From RYN-230 sp963782185 (lineage in GTDB: Bacteria > Actinomycetota > Actinomycetes > Streptosporangiales > Streptosporangiaceae), in assembly GCA_963782185.1 (NCBI GenBank), contig CAWAJB010000009.1, forward strand, positions 186,001 through 250,000: a DNA stretch of 64,000 nt. Direction: 5' to 3'. The notes under the pieces are model-generated. The model was not told the DNA's origin and did not search any database. It saw only the letters and a list, made by a program, of their open reading frames with translations. Below, one piece after another: positions 42,501-51,686 of this stretch. Every line of letters begins with the position of its first letter. Position 1 is the first letter of the stretch. The position numbers were made by a program, and so were the translations under genes.

Positions 42501-42681
42501 GGAAGCCCCGGTCCGCGGCCCGGGCGGCGAGCTCGGCGACCAGCCGCGTCTTGCCCACGCCCGCGTCGCCGCTGATCAGTGCGTGGGACGGGCGGCCGGC
42601 GCTGGCGTCGTCAAGCAGGCCGAGCAGGCGAGTCAGTTCACCGTCCCTGCCGACCAGCCGTCCGCTCGACGCCCGCAGCAT
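39586..42681 (-). CDS. LuxR-family regulator with AAA ATPase domain (LAL type)
   Basis: 1031 residues. N-terminal ATPase: GRLVGRDGELTRLLGLLDDA, Walker A ISGDAGVGKTRLVAELA, Walker B HPVLLILEDLHWADRSTRDL, LLARVERLPAAAQQVLRAAA. Residues ~270-290 are a Gly/Ala-rich insert. The middle ~500 residues are TPR-like helices (ARALATHAQTLMYAGDEAAA). The C-terminus is a LuxR helix-turn-helix: LTSREREVLRLVVAGRSNRE, IAAALFIAPKTASVHVSNIL, GKLGAASRGEAAAI. LAL/MalT-type proteins bind ATP and an inducer and activate nearby pathways. No pathway gene cluster is adjacent, so the target is unknown. Encoded alone and undamaged. Confidence 0.9.
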   Translation of the reverse strand: MLRASSGRLVGRDGELTRLLGLLDDASAGRPSHALISGDAGVGKTRLVAELAARAADRGFLVLSGRCAELGDSIPYLPLADALREGTTTPGAATEPLVAALAARPVLGRLLPDRDVAAQRGGEVSGLAQQQLFGAVLGLLAELADGHPVLLILEDLHWADRSTRDLVTFLSRVLHRERVAVVATYRTDDLHRRHPLRPVVAELLRLPSVASIELGPLGYADMASHLTALAGEPLDPAVLHRMVARAEGNPYYAEELLAAVEPARYDAAGGGGGGAGGGAAATGGGARRAAPGGDVLPSGLAALLLARVERLPAAAQQVLRAAAVGGRRVEDDIVRAASGLAGPEYEDAIRDCVAQQLLVPGGADGYVFRHALIREALYTDLLPGERTRLHARFAELLADPARLAAVPGSAAELAHHCLASHDIAGAFAASVRAGQESERLAAPAEAHRHYDAALALWERVSEPEQLAGQDRDHLAFCSANCAASSGDIARAVQQLRRIRGFLGEDADPVLACRVHERLAYYLLELDAAADAETAARAAVELLPADPPRPEHARALATHAQTLMYAGDEAAAARRAQQARLAARAADATWVEADVLVTLGLLAERQGEPSQALDLFTQASREAQAHSMLGVELRAAFQVARSQLESGDLAGAAETAHQGQGHAEAAGLGLAPYGLDLQYVHYLAHYADGCWDHAQELADGFGVRVTTAAEARLSAMALFLDVARGSPKVADRRAWLEPFWPGDSFGAYIARGLLAEHALWRGDTSTTLAEVAATLAELDVKGGYGPPAIRVAAVGLAARGEQARRARAARDEEAAAAEEAAAQVLIEAAREGAAFPRRPKFVLGVDGRGWLARAEAEWARVQGRNDPQAWQAVVDTFRPAFTYETARSRWRLAEALAEAGRRAGAEREWSLALAVADELGAVPLSSALRDLGRRARLARPAGNGAPGGGPGGPAGGPRGGPADVLAGLTSREREVLRLVVAGRSNREIAAALFIAPKTASVHVSNILGKLGAASRGEAAAIAAAAGLEPADR

Positions 42682-42935
42682 CCCCTAAGTATCCCAGTAT
42701 CCGCCGGCTCCGGCCGCGACTGAGCCGCACTTGCTGCCCTTTTATGGTTTATTGCCCCTGTGAAACCCCCGGTCAGGGCCGTTATTCCCGCGAGGCGAAT
42801 CGTTGAGTGCCCGCCGCGCGTCACCCGCCGGGCGCCCGGGCCGGCTCAGGCCGGGGATCCTGGGCCGGGCGGCGGCGAGCCGGGCCCGGGAATCCCCGTC
42901 GCGGCGCCATCCCCCGATGCGCTACCCTGACCGCC

Positions 42936-45624
42936 ATGAGTACCGATGCCCGCCCCGCTGCCGCGCCGGCCTCCCCGGCCCGCGCGCAGGCCAGCCCGAT
43001 GCCGCTCAAGCCGTCGCTTGAGGGCCTCGAGGACAAGTGGTCTCGCCGGTGGGAAGAGACGGGCGTAGTACAAGTTTGACGCGACGGCCTCCCGCGCGGA
43101 GGTCTTCTCCATCGACACTCCCCCGCTGACCGTCAGCGGGGCGCTGCACATCGGGCACGTCTGCTCGTTCACCCACACCGACACGATCGCGCGGTTCCAG
43201 CGGATGCGCGGCAAGGCGGTGTTCTACCCGATCGGCTGGGACGACAACGGCCTGCCCACCGAGCGCCGGGTGCAGAACTACTTCCACGTCCAGTGTGACC
43301 CGGCGCTGCGCTATGACCCGTCGTTCGTGCCGCCGGACCGCCCGGCGGGCGAGCCGGTCCGCATCTCGCGGCGCAACTTCGTGGCCCTCTGCGAACGCCT
43401 GACCAGCCTGGACGAGCAGTCGTTCGAGCAGGTGTGGCGGCGGCTGGGCCTGTCGGTGGACTGGTCCACGCAGTACCAGACCATCGGCCGCAGCGCCCGG
43501 GCCATCTCCCAGCGGGCCTTCCTGCGCAACCTGGCCCGGGGGCAGGCCTACCTGGCGGAGGGACCGACGCTGTGGGACGTGACGTTCCAGACCGCGGTGG
43601 CCCAGGCCGAGCTGGAAGACCGGGAGATGCCCGGCAGTTACGTGCGGCTCGGATTCCGCTGCCCGGACGGCAGCGCGGTGGCCGTGGCCACCACCCGGCC
43701 GGAACTGCTGCCCGCCTGCGTGGCGCTGGTCGCGCACCCCGGCGACGAGCGGTACGCGGCCCTGGCCGGCACCACGGTGACCACGCCACTGTTCGGCGTG
43801 GAGGTGCCAGTGCGGACGCACCCGCTGGCGGACCCGGGCAAGGGCACCGGCATCGCGATGGTCTGCACGTTCGGCGACGCCGCCGACGTGACCTGGTGGC
43901 GCGACCTCGATCTGGACACCCGGCCGCTGCTCGGGCCGGACGGCCGCCTGCTGGCGTCCCCGCCGCCGGGCATCACCAGCCGGGCCGGCCGCTCCGCCTA
44001 CCAGCGGCTCGCCGGGGCCACCCTGGCCGAGGCCCGCGCGCGGATCACCGCCCTGGCCGCCTCCTCCGGTGACCTGCTCGGCGAGCCGGAGCCGGTCGTG
44101 CACCCGGTGAAGTTCTATGAGAAGGGCGATACGCCCCTGGAGATCATCACCACGCGGCAGTGGTACCTGCGCAGCGGGGGCCGCGACCCGGGGCTCCGGG
44201 ACGCGCTGCTGGCCCGGGGCCGGGAGATCACCTGGCATCCCGCCCACATGCGGGCCCGGTACGAGAACTGGGTGAACGGGTTGTCCGGCGACTGGCCGGT
44301 CAGCCGGCAGCGGTTCTCGGGCGTGCCTATCCCGGTCTGGTACCCGCTCGACGGCGACGGCCGGCCGAGGTACGGCTCGCCGCTCACGCCGGACGAGGCG
44401 CGGCTGCCGGCCGACCCGGCCGCCGAGCCGCCCCCCGGGTACGCCGAGGAGCAGCGGGGGCGGCCCGGCGGGTTCGCGGCCGACCCGGACGTGCTGGACA
44501 CCTGGGCCACGTCCTCGCTCACCCCGCAGATCGCGGTGCGGGCGGACGGCGGCCCGGACCTGGACCGGATCTTCCCGATGGACATGCGGCCGCAGGCCCA
44601 CGAGATCATCCGGACCTGGCTGTTCTACACGGTGCTGCGCGCGCATGACGAGTACGGCGTGGCGCCCTGGCGGCACGCCGCGATCTCCGGCTGGATCCTG
44701 GACACCGGCCGGAAGAAGATGTCCAAGTCCCGGGGGAACGTGGTGACCCCGATGGACTCGCTGCGCAAGCACGGCTCGGACGCGGCGCGGTACTGGGCGG
44801 CCAGCGGCCGGCTCGGCACCGACATGGTCTTCGATCCGGCCCAGCTGCGGGTGGGGCGGCGGCTGGCCATCAAGCTCCTCAACGCAGCCCGGTTCGTGTT
44901 GTCCCTCGCCCCGGGTGATGGCGGGCGGCACGGCAGCGCGGGTGATGCGGCCGGGGCGGGCTCCGGGGCTGATCCGGGCTCCGGGACTGACCCGGGCTCC
45001 GGGGCTGATCCGGGCCCGGCTGGCGCGCCGGTCACCGAGCCGCTGGACCGGGCCATGCTCGGCCAGCTGGCGGACGTGGTCGCCGGGTGCACTGCGGCGT
45101 TCGAGTCCTACGATCACGCGCGGGCCCTGCACGAGACCGAGTCCTTCTTCTGGTTCTTCTGTGACGACTACCTGGAGCTGGTCAAGTCCCGCGCGTACGG
45201 CGAGCACGGGCCGCGGGCCGCCGCCTCGGCGGCCGCGGCGCTGCGGGCAGCGCTGTCAGTCCTGCTCCGGCTCTTCGCGCCGGTCCTGCCGTTCGTGACC
45301 GAGGAGGCCTGGTCGTGGTGGCAGGAGGGCTCGATTCACCGGGCCCCGTGGCCGGAGCCGGACGGGCTGCGGGCCCAGGCGGGTGACGCGGATCCGGGGC
45401 TGCTCGGCGCGGCGTCCGCGGCGATCGCCGCCGTGCGCGGGGCCAAGTCGGCCGCCCGCCTGTCCATGCGCACCCCGGTCCGGCAGCTCGTGGTGTCGGC
45501 CGGGGAGGACGACCTGCCCCGGATCCGGGCGGTGCTCGGCGACGTGCAGGCCGCCGGGAAGGTGGACCAGGTGGAGGTCCGCCCGTCAGCCACGCCGGAG
45601 CCGGTGCACCACGTCACGTTGTGA
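42936..45624 (+). CDS. valS: valine--tRNA ligase, with one frameshift near the N-terminus
   Basis: Start ATG 42936. MPLKPSLEGLEDKWSRRWEE opens the archaeal-like ValRS type; at 43067-43075 GGCGTAGTACAAG breaks the frame, and removing one G gives GVYKFDATASRAEVFSIDTP. Then GALHIGH (HIGH motif), YPIGWDDNGLPTERRVQNY, editing-domain sequence (AVAVATTRPELLPACVALVA), WHPAHMRARYENWVNGLSGD, WATSSLTPQI, KKMSKSRGN (KMSKS) and the anticodon-binding helical part. About 895 residues when repaired. It charges tRNA-Val. No second valS is in the window; an essential gene with one inserted base suggests a sequencing error. A (SGADPG)-like repeat sits after residue 660. Confidence 0.9.
44959..45012. repeat. 18-bp tandem repeat inside valS
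   Basis: Three units of GGCTCCGGGGCTGATCCG type start at 44959, 44977 and 44995 and encode GSGADP/GSGTDP/GSGADP, in frame, between the catalytic core and the C-terminal helical domain. Confidence 0.85.
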
Positions 45625-46174
45625 CGCGGGCGGCCTGGTCGCGGCCGGCGATGCGCAGCTCGTGGAACGACACGCTGAACCCCGACCCCTCGGGGGCGGC
45701 GCACATCACGCCGGCCAGCAGCTCGCTGTCCGGGGGCAGGTACACCAGGGCGGCGAGGTCGGGCGGCCCATCGCCGGTGCTGTACCGGATCTCGACCGCG
45801 TCGCCGCGGCGCGAGAGCCGCAGCGCCACGTCGTCCGCGCCGTCCGGCAGGTTGGCCACGGACCAGCTGGACATGCCCAGGGTGAGCACGGTGCTCAGCC
45901 GGGGGCGGCCCTCGAAGAACTCGATCCCGGTCTTCAGCCAGGTCCGCTCGTCGGCCCGGAGCATGACACCCGCCTGGTCGTACTGGGCCGACCAGTTGCC
46001 GCGGATCCGCACGGCCACGTCCAGGTCGCCCGCCAGCACGTCGCCGTACACATGACCGCTGTCCCGGATGTAGCCGTAGCCGGTAACCCGCCAGAAGTCG
46101 GTGCCCGGGTCGACGTTCACCTGCAGTACGTCGTCGGTCCGCTGCCAGCTTGCCGGCTCATTCAGCCACTCCAT
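45614..46174 (-). CDS. DUF1349 domain-containing protein
   Basis: 186 residues. DDVLQVNVDPGTDFWRVTGY, DSGHVYGDVLAGDLDVAVRI, RGNWSAQYDQAGVMLRADER, TWLKTGIEFFEGRPRLSTVL and a C-terminal FSVSFHELRIA form the concanavalin-like beta-sandwich of DUF1349, related to carbohydrate-binding lectin-like folds; WLKTGIEF is the diagnostic segment. No signal peptide. The stop overlaps the valS end by 11 bases in convergent orientation. Confidence 0.85.
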   Translation of the reverse strand: MEWLNEPASWQRTDDVLQVNVDPGTDFWRVTGYGYIRDSGHVYGDVLAGDLDVAVRIRGNWSAQYDQAGVMLRADERTWLKTGIEFFEGRPRLSTVLTLGMSSWSVANLPDGADDVALRLSRRGDAVEIRYSTGDGPPDLAALVYLPPDSELLAGVMCAAPEGSGFSVSFHELRIAGRDQAARVTT

Positions 46175-46241
46175 GAGTCAACGCCTCCGTGATCTCGCCG
46201 AGACGAGGGTAGCGGTACGGGGGCCGGGTAGTCTCACGGGC

Positions 46242-46646
46242 ATGGACAAGGTGCGCCGAACAGAGACCGAATGGCGGGACATGCTCAGCCCGGAGGAGTA
46301 CCGGGTCCTCCGCCAGGCGGGCACCGAAGCGCCGTTCACCGGGGAATACACGGACACCAAGACCGAGGGCGTCTACCGCTGCCGGGCGTGCGGAGCCGAA
46401 CTGTTCCGGTCAGACGCAAAATTCGAGTCGCACTGCGGGTGGCCCAGCTTCTATCAGCCCACCGAGGACGACGCGGTGATCCTGATCGAGGATGACTCCC
46501 TCGGCATGCGGCGGGTCGAGGCCCGCTGCGCCAACTGCGAGTCCCACCTCGGGCACGTGTTCGAGGGCGAGGGCTACGAGGTGCCCACGGACCAGCGCTG
46601 GTGCATCAACTCCGTCTCCCTGACCCTGGAACCCCCCGCCAGCTGA
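46242..46646 (+). CDS. msrB: peptide-methionine (R)-S-oxide reductase
   Basis: 134 residues from ATG 46242. RTETEWRDMLSPEEYRVLRQ, TEAPFTGEYTDTKTEGVYRC, CGAELFRSDAKFESHCGWPS, FYQP, RVEARCANCESHLGHVFEGE, and RWCINSVSLTL with the catalytic Cys. The CRAC and CANC pairs bind structural zinc. MsrB reduces methionine-R-sulfoxide in proteins using thioredoxin. Divergent from the DUF1349 gene. Confidence 0.93.
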   Translation: MDKVRRTETEWRDMLSPEEYRVLRQAGTEAPFTGEYTDTKTEGVYRCRACGAELFRSDAKFESHCGWPSFYQPTEDDAVILIEDDSLGMRRVEARCANCESHLGHVFEGEGYEVPTDQRWCINSVSLTLEPPAS

Positions 46647-46874
46647 CCGCCCGGCGGGCGCGCCGTTCCCGCTCCCCGCCACCTTCCGCCGCGGCTCCCT
46701 CAGCCCGCCACCGACCGGAAACCGGCCTTTCCTGCGCAAGAGGTGCACCGGCACGGGCGATTTGCCCGATTCGGGCGCGCGCCCGCCATGATCCCGGTCG
46801 ATCCCTGCCACATAGCGCCCCCGATCGCCCGTGATCATGGGAGCGAACCATGGACGCCAGCCTCGTGACCGGAT

Positions 46875-46891
46875 GATTACATTAAGTAATC
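46875..46891. promoter_or_regulatory. inverted repeat upstream of the MMPL exporter
   Basis: GATTAC (46875-46880) and GTAATC (46886-46891) flank ATTAA, an AT-rich dyad in otherwise GC-rich DNA 58 bp before the transporter ATG. It looks like a TetR/MarR-type operator. No such regulator gene is next to it. Confidence 0.55.
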
Positions 46892-46949
46892 GTGTGCATG
46901 GGTACTGTCCTCGGTGAGGCACGGATGCGATGCTGTCCGGGGGGCATCT

Positions 46950-49238
46950 ATGGGGAACTTCATGGCTGGGCTGGCACGCTTCGCCATCCGCTACCGGTAC
47001 GCGATCATCGCCCTCTGGATCGTCGCAGGCGCCCTGTGCATCGCCTTGTTCCCCTCGCTGGGCAGCGCGGTCAACACCGACAACAGCTCCTTCCTCCCGT
47101 CCGGCTCGCCCAGCGTGCACGCGATGAACCTGGCCGCGCCGTTCGAGCCCACGAACGACACCACCGGCACCCTGGTCGTGCTGGGCAAGTCCAAGCTCAC
47201 CGCGAGCGACCAGCAGTCCATCACCAAGCTGCAGAACAAGGTCGCCAAAGACGATCACGTCGTCTCCGTCTCGGACCAGGGCTTGTCCAAGGACGGCCAG
47301 GTGGACAAGGCCCAGGTCGTCATCAACGTGCTCACCTCCAGCACCAAGGCCTCCCCCACGGTGGCGGCCATCCGCTCCACGATGAGCAGCTTCACGCTCC
47401 CGGCCGGGCTGTCCGCCTACCTCACCGGGCAGCTGCCCAGTGCGGTGGACAACCAGAACTCCCAGGCCCACGCGCAGAAACTCACCGAGGACCTGTCGGT
47501 CCTGATCATCCTGGTGATGCTGATCATCGTGTTCCGGGCGGTGGGCGCGCCGCTGGTCACCCTGGTGCCAGCGATCTGGGTCCTGCTGATGTCCGGGGCC
47601 ATCATCGCCGAGGCGTCCAAGGCCGGGCTCCAGGTGTCCACGATCACCGAGACCATGCTCACCGTGCTGCTGCTCGGCGCGGGCACCGACTACGGCTTGT
47701 TCTTCATCATGCGGGTGCGCGAGGAAGTCGCCGGGGGCGCCACGGCGCACGTGGCCATCGAGCGCGCCGGCCGCTACGTGGGTGAGTCCATCACGTTCTC
47801 GGCGGGCACGGTCATCGTGGCCCTGCTCACCCTGCTGCTCGCCTCGTTCGGCCTGTACTCGGGGCTCGGCCCGGCGCTGGCGCTGGGGGTCGCGCTGATG
47901 CTGCTGGCCGCGCTCACCCTGCTGCCCGCGCTGCTCGGGGTGTTCGGCACCGCGGTGTTCTGGCCGCGCCCGGTCCGGGCGGCCAAGAAGGAGGGCGTCT
48001 ACGCCCGGCTCGCCGACCACGTCATCGCGCACCCGGTGATCACACTGGTCTGCGGCGTGGTGTTCCTGGGCGCGCTGGGCGTGTTCTCGTTCGCGTACAC
48101 CTCCAGCGGTTTCGGCGGCCAGACCACCGGCCCGCCCGGAAGCCAGTCGGCCAACGGCACCAACGTGATCAACGACCATTACCCGGCCGCCGTGGCCAAC
48201 CCGACCCAGGTGCTGATGGTCTACAAATCGTCGGTCTGGAAGAACCTCGGCCCGGTCAGCCAGGCCGAGACCGAGCTGACCGGCAAGTCCGTGTTCGCCT
48301 CGGTCGCCGGCCCGTTCGACCCCAACGGCACGACGCTGACCACCAGCCAGCTGAACAGCTTGTACCAGGAGCTGGGGCCGCCCGGGAAACTGCCGGTCAC
48401 CGAGCCAGCCGGCACCCCGGTGCCCGCGCAGCAGTACGACCTGTACCGCTCTCTGTCCCAGTTCATCAGCAGCAACGGCAAGACCGTGCAGTTCTACACG
48501 TCGCTGGCCGCGGGCTCCCCGTCATCTACCGCCGCGCTGAACGCGACGCCCTCCGTGCGCAGCGCGACCACGAGCGTGCAGCACAGCGTGGGTGCCACGG
48601 ACAGCGGCGTGGCCGGGCTGGCGCCGTCGTCCTACGACGTGAGCACCGTGTCGCAGAGCGACCTGAAGGAGCTCGTCCCGATCGTGATCGTCCTGCTGGC
48701 GCTGCTGCTCGGCCTGCTGCTGCGCAGCGTGGTGGCCCCGCTGTACCTGGTCGCGACCGTCCTGCTCAGCTACTTCGCGGCGCTGGGCATCGCGGTGCTC
48801 ATCTTCCAGATCGGGGGCGGTCAGTCCGGGCTGAACTTCGTGCTGCCGTTCCTGCTGTTCATCTTCCTGATGGCGCTGGGCGAGGACTACAACATCCTGG
48901 TCATGAGCCGGATCCGGGAGGAAGCCCACCACGCGCCGCTGCGCGCCGCGGTCCGGACCGCGGCCCACCACACCGGGACCACCGTGACCTCGGCCGGGCT
49001 GATCCTGGCCGCGACGTTCGGCGTCGCCGGCGTCACCGGCGCCACCAGCCAGATCAAGCAGCTCGGCGCGGCCATCGCGCTGGGTGTGCTGATCGACACG
49101 TTCCTGGTCCGCACGCTGATGGTGCCGGCCATCGTCGTGCTGTGCCGGCGCTTCAACTGGTGGCCGTCGCGCCTCGCGCGGCGTGACGCCGAACTGCTGC
49201 CCCCCGCGCGGCCGCAGGCGGCAGAGGCCCAGAGCTGA
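46950..49238 (+). CDS. MMPL-family (RND-type) transporter
   Basis: 762 residues from ATG 46950 (MGNFMAGLARFAIRYRYAII), GGGGGG upstream. Twelve membrane helices in two halves, each with a large extracytoplasmic loop: first helix AIIALWIVAGALCIALFPSL, loop 1 residues ~40-170, helices 2-6 (LSVLIILVMLIIVFRAVGAP, LTVLLLGAGTDYGLFFIMRV with the conserved GTDY), second half with LPFLLFIFLMALGEDYNILV (the ED-Y proton relay site) and SAGLILAATFGVAGV. MMPL proteins export lipids, glycolipids or antibiotics by proton motive force. Monocistronic, with an operator-like dyad upstream. Confidence 0.9.
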   Translation: MGNFMAGLARFAIRYRYAIIALWIVAGALCIALFPSLGSAVNTDNSSFLPSGSPSVHAMNLAAPFEPTNDTTGTLVVLGKSKLTASDQQSITKLQNKVAKDDHVVSVSDQGLSKDGQVDKAQVVINVLTSSTKASPTVAAIRSTMSSFTLPAGLSAYLTGQLPSAVDNQNSQAHAQKLTEDLSVLIILVMLIIVFRAVGAPLVTLVPAIWVLLMSGAIIAEASKAGLQVSTITETMLTVLLLGAGTDYGLFFIMRVREEVAGGATAHVAIERAGRYVGESITFSAGTVIVALLTLLLASFGLYSGLGPALALGVALMLLAALTLLPALLGVFGTAVFWPRPVRAAKKEGVYARLADHVIAHPVITLVCGVVFLGALGVFSFAYTSSGFGGQTTGPPGSQSANGTNVINDHYPAAVANPTQVLMVYKSSVWKNLGPVSQAETELTGKSVFASVAGPFDPNGTTLTTSQLNSLYQELGPPGKLPVTEPAGTPVPAQQYDLYRSLSQFISSNGKTVQFYTSLAAGSPSSTAALNATPSVRSATTSVQHSVGATDSGVAGLAPSSYDVSTVSQSDLKELVPIVIVLLALLLGLLLRSVVAPLYLVATVLLSYFAALGIAVLIFQIGGGQSGLNFVLPFLLFIFLMALGEDYNILVMSRIREEAHHAPLRAAVRTAAHHTGTTVTSAGLILAATFGVAGVTGATSQIKQLGAAIALGVLIDTFLVRTLMVPAIVVLCRRFNWWPSRLARRDAELLPPARPQAAEAQS

Positions 49239-49320
49239 GTTTCCCGCGGACGCGGCCGTCCTGGCCGCGCGCCCTCAGCCCAGGGCACCAGTCCCGGGCC
49301 AGCGTCCTGGGGCGGCAGCG

Positions 49321-50145
49321 TTAGGGCAGGGAAGCGAGCAGCTCGCGGACCGGCTTGCGGCGCCCGGTGTAGAACGGGGTCTCCACCCGGGTGTGCAGCC
49401 GGGCCCTCGCCCCGCGCAGGTGACGCATCAGGTCCACTATCCGGTGCAGCTCGTCGGCCTCGAACGCGAGCATCCACTCGTAGTCGTTGAGGGAGAAGCA
49501 GGCCACGGTGTTGGCCCGCACGTCGGGGTACTCACGGGCCATCTTCCCGTGCTCGGCGAGCAGCTCACGGCGCTGGCCCGGGTCCATCAGGTACCACTCG
49601 TAGGACCGGACGAACGGGTACACCGACACGTAGCCGCGGGGTTCTTCCTCGGCCAGGAACGCCGGGACGTGGCTCTTGTTGAACTCCGCGGGCCGGTGCA
49701 GCGCCATCGCCGACCAGACCGGCTCGCTGGCCCGGCCCAGGGCGGTCCGCCGGAACCGGGCGTACATCTCCTGCAGGTCGTCGGAGGACGGCGCGTGCCA
49801 CCAGAACATGTAGTCGGCGTCGGCCCGCAGGCCCTGCAGGTCGTAGCAGCCGCGGGTGACCACGTCCTTGCCCGCCGCCTGCCGGGTCAGCTCGGCGACC
49901 TCGTCGGCCAGCCCGTCCCGCCCGACGCCGGTGACCGCCCCGGCCGCCTCCAGCGCGCCGGAGCCGGTGATCCGGAACACCGACCACATCGTGTAGCGGA
50001 TCAGCTCGTTCAGGTCCCGGGCGCGGGGCCGCTGCAGCTGCGGCTGCGGGGCCGGGTCGGCCGGGAGCACGCCCGTACCGGCCGTCTCGCCCGGGTTCCC
50101 CGCCGGGATACCGCCTTCCGCCGCCACGTCCTCAGTCGTACCCAT
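49321..50145 (-). CDS. hemQ: hydrogen peroxide-dependent heme synthase (coproheme decarboxylase)
   Basis: 274 residues from ATG 50145, five bases after the stop of the oxidase gene. After a Pro/Ala-rich N-terminus (residues 1-40) come RDLNELIRYTMWSVFRITGS, DVVTRGCYDLQGLRADADYM, FWWHAPSSDDLQEMYARFRR, EPVWSAMALHRPAEFNKSHV, PAFLAEEEPRGYVSVYPFVR, SYEWYLMDPGQRRELLAEHG and VETPFYTGRRK: the actinobacterial HemQ in the chlorite dismutase superfamily. The Tyr of YPFVRSYEWY and the His of ANTV-region sequence are the expected catalytic and iron-binding zones. It converts Fe-coproporphyrin III to heme b in the coproporphyrin-dependent pathway. Confidence 0.92.
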   Translation of the reverse strand: MGTTEDVAAEGGIPAGNPGETAGTGVLPADPAPQPQLQRPRARDLNELIRYTMWSVFRITGSGALEAAGAVTGVGRDGLADEVAELTRQAAGKDVVTRGCYDLQGLRADADYMFWWHAPSSDDLQEMYARFRRTALGRASEPVWSAMALHRPAEFNKSHVPAFLAEEEPRGYVSVYPFVRSYEWYLMDPGQRRELLAEHGKMAREYPDVRANTVACFSLNDYEWMLAFEADELHRIVDLMRHLRGARARLHTRVETPFYTGRRKPVRELLASLP

Positions 50146-50150
50146 GTCCC

Positions 50151-51626
50151 CTATTCTCCGCCTTGGCCGGCCGTGCTGCTGACCCGGAGCCCGGCCATCA
50201 CCTGATCCACCGCGGCCCGCGCCGTGCCGATGCAGGCGGGGATGCCGACCCCGGCGTAGGCGGCGCCGCAGGCCGCCAGGCCGGGCTGGGCCGTGAGGCT
50301 GGCCCGGATCCGGGCCACCCGGTCCAGGTGCCCGACCGTGTACTGGGGCAGCGCGCCGCCCCAGCGGGTGACCACCGCATCGGCCGGCGCGCCCCGGACC
50401 CCGGTCGCGGCGGCCAGGTCGGCGGCGGCCAGCGCGGCCAGTTCCCGGTCGTCGCGCTGCAGGACCGCTTCCTCGCCGATCCGGCCGACCGAGCAGCGGA
50501 CGAACACCAGCCCGCCCGAGTGGTCGCGCAGGTGGGGCCATTTCACCGAGGAGAACGTGACCGCCTTCACCGGCCGGCCGTCCACCGCCGGGACGAGGTA
50601 ACCGCTGCCGTCCGGGAGCTGCGGGAACGCCGCATCCGGGTAGGCCAGCGTCACGATGGCCATGCTCGCGTAGCCGATCTCGCCGAGCGCCGTGGCCGCC
50701 CCGGCCGCCGCCGGCACCCCGCCGAGCAGCCTGCTGGCCGGCCGCCCGGGCAGGGCGAGGATGACCGCGTCGGCCTGCAGGTGCTCGGGGGCGTGCGCCG
50801 AGCCGATCGTGAGCTGCCACCCGCGCGCGCTGCGCACGAGCTCACGGACCATGGCCCCGGTCCGGACCTCCGCGCCCGAGGCGGCGGCCAGGGCCGGCGG
50901 CAGCGTGCCCAGGCCCCCGGGCAGGGTGGTGAACACCGCGGGCCGCGCGGGGGCGCCCGGCCCGCCCTGGCCGGCCGGTTCCGGCGGCGGGGGTGGCAGC
51001 AGCGAGGCCGCCGCGCGGGCCAGCGAGGCGTGCGTGCGGGACGCCTGGGCCAGGCCGGGCAGCGTCGCCTCGAACGACAATTCCTCGGACCGCCCGGCGT
51101 ACACCCCGCCGAGCAGCGGGTCGACCAGCCGGTCCACGACCTCCGGGCCGAACCGGGCCCCCACGTACCCGGCCACCGAGACATCGCCGTCACGGTGGGT
51201 CGGGGGCAGATCCGGCTCCCGGCTGGCCCGGGCCAGCCCTGCGGCCGAGAGCAGCCGGGCCCGGCCCAGTTCCCCGGTATCCGCGGGCACGCCCATGAAC
51301 TGCCGGGCGGGCAGCCGGTGCATCACGCCCCGGCTCCAGATCCGGGCCGCGGTGGTCCCCGGCGACACCAGCTCGTCCCCCAGCCCGGCCGCCCGGATGA
51401 GCCCGGTGCCCTCGGGCCTGCGGGCCAGCAGCGCCTCGGCCCCCACGTCCACGGCGTGCCCCGCGACCCCGGCCACGGACAGTTTGCCGCCCAGCTGCGG
51501 GGATCCTTCCAGGACGACGACGCGCACCGGCTCGTCGCGAAGGAAGAACGCCGCGGCCAGCCCGGCGATCCCGGCCCCGATGATCGCGATAACCGGCTGG
51601 CCCGGTCTTGCGTCAGAGTCCTCCAC
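50151..51626 (-). CDS. hemY: coproporphyrinogen/protoporphyrinogen oxidase (HemY/CgoX type)
   Basis: 491 residues, GTG start at 51626. FAD-binding start VIAIIGAGIAGLAAAFFLRD and VVVLEGSPQLGGKLSV; then DVGAEALLARRPEGTGLIRA, RFGPEVVDRLVDPLLGGVYA, FTTLPGGLGTLPPALAAASG, QADAVILALPGRPASRLLGG and the final LAACGAAYAGVGIPACIGTA. This is the monofunctional oxygen-dependent oxidase that in actinobacteria oxidises coproporphyrinogen III to coproporphyrin III (often annotated hemG or cgoX). It is directly followed by hemQ, its downstream partner. Ferrochelatase is not in the window. Confidence 0.9.
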   Translation of the reverse strand: MEDSDARPGQPVIAIIGAGIAGLAAAFFLRDEPVRVVVLEGSPQLGGKLSVAGVAGHAVDVGAEALLARRPEGTGLIRAAGLGDELVSPGTTAARIWSRGVMHRLPARQFMGVPADTGELGRARLLSAAGLARASREPDLPPTHRDGDVSVAGYVGARFGPEVVDRLVDPLLGGVYAGRSEELSFEATLPGLAQASRTHASLARAAASLLPPPPPEPAGQGGPGAPARPAVFTTLPGGLGTLPPALAAASGAEVRTGAMVRELVRSARGWQLTIGSAHAPEHLQADAVILALPGRPASRLLGGVPAAAGAATALGEIGYASMAIVTLAYPDAAFPQLPDGSGYLVPAVDGRPVKAVTFSSVKWPHLRDHSGGLVFVRCSVGRIGEEAVLQRDDRELAALAAADLAAATGVRGAPADAVVTRWGGALPQYTVGHLDRVARIRASLTAQPGLAACGAAYAGVGIPACIGTARAAVDQVMAGLRVSSTAGQGGE

Positions 51627-51686
51627 GCGTTCACCCTAAGGGTGCGGCTGGTCCGCACGGGTAGATCCTCATCGGGGGGCGAGCAG

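Noticed and set aside
39586..42681. the LuxR/LAL gene as regulator of a biosynthetic cluster in this window
   Set aside because: No polyketide, peptide or terpene synthase and no tailoring cluster lies near it; neighbours are housekeeping genes.
39679..42723. 1014-codon plus-strand frame across the LuxR gene
   Set aside because: Antisense shadow of the LAL regulator, whose Walker and HTH motifs lie on the minus strand. The frame has no recognisable domain.
43006..45207. 733-codon minus-strand frame across valS
   Set aside because: Shadow of valS; composition dominated by Arg, Gly, Pro and Val as expected from the complementary strand.
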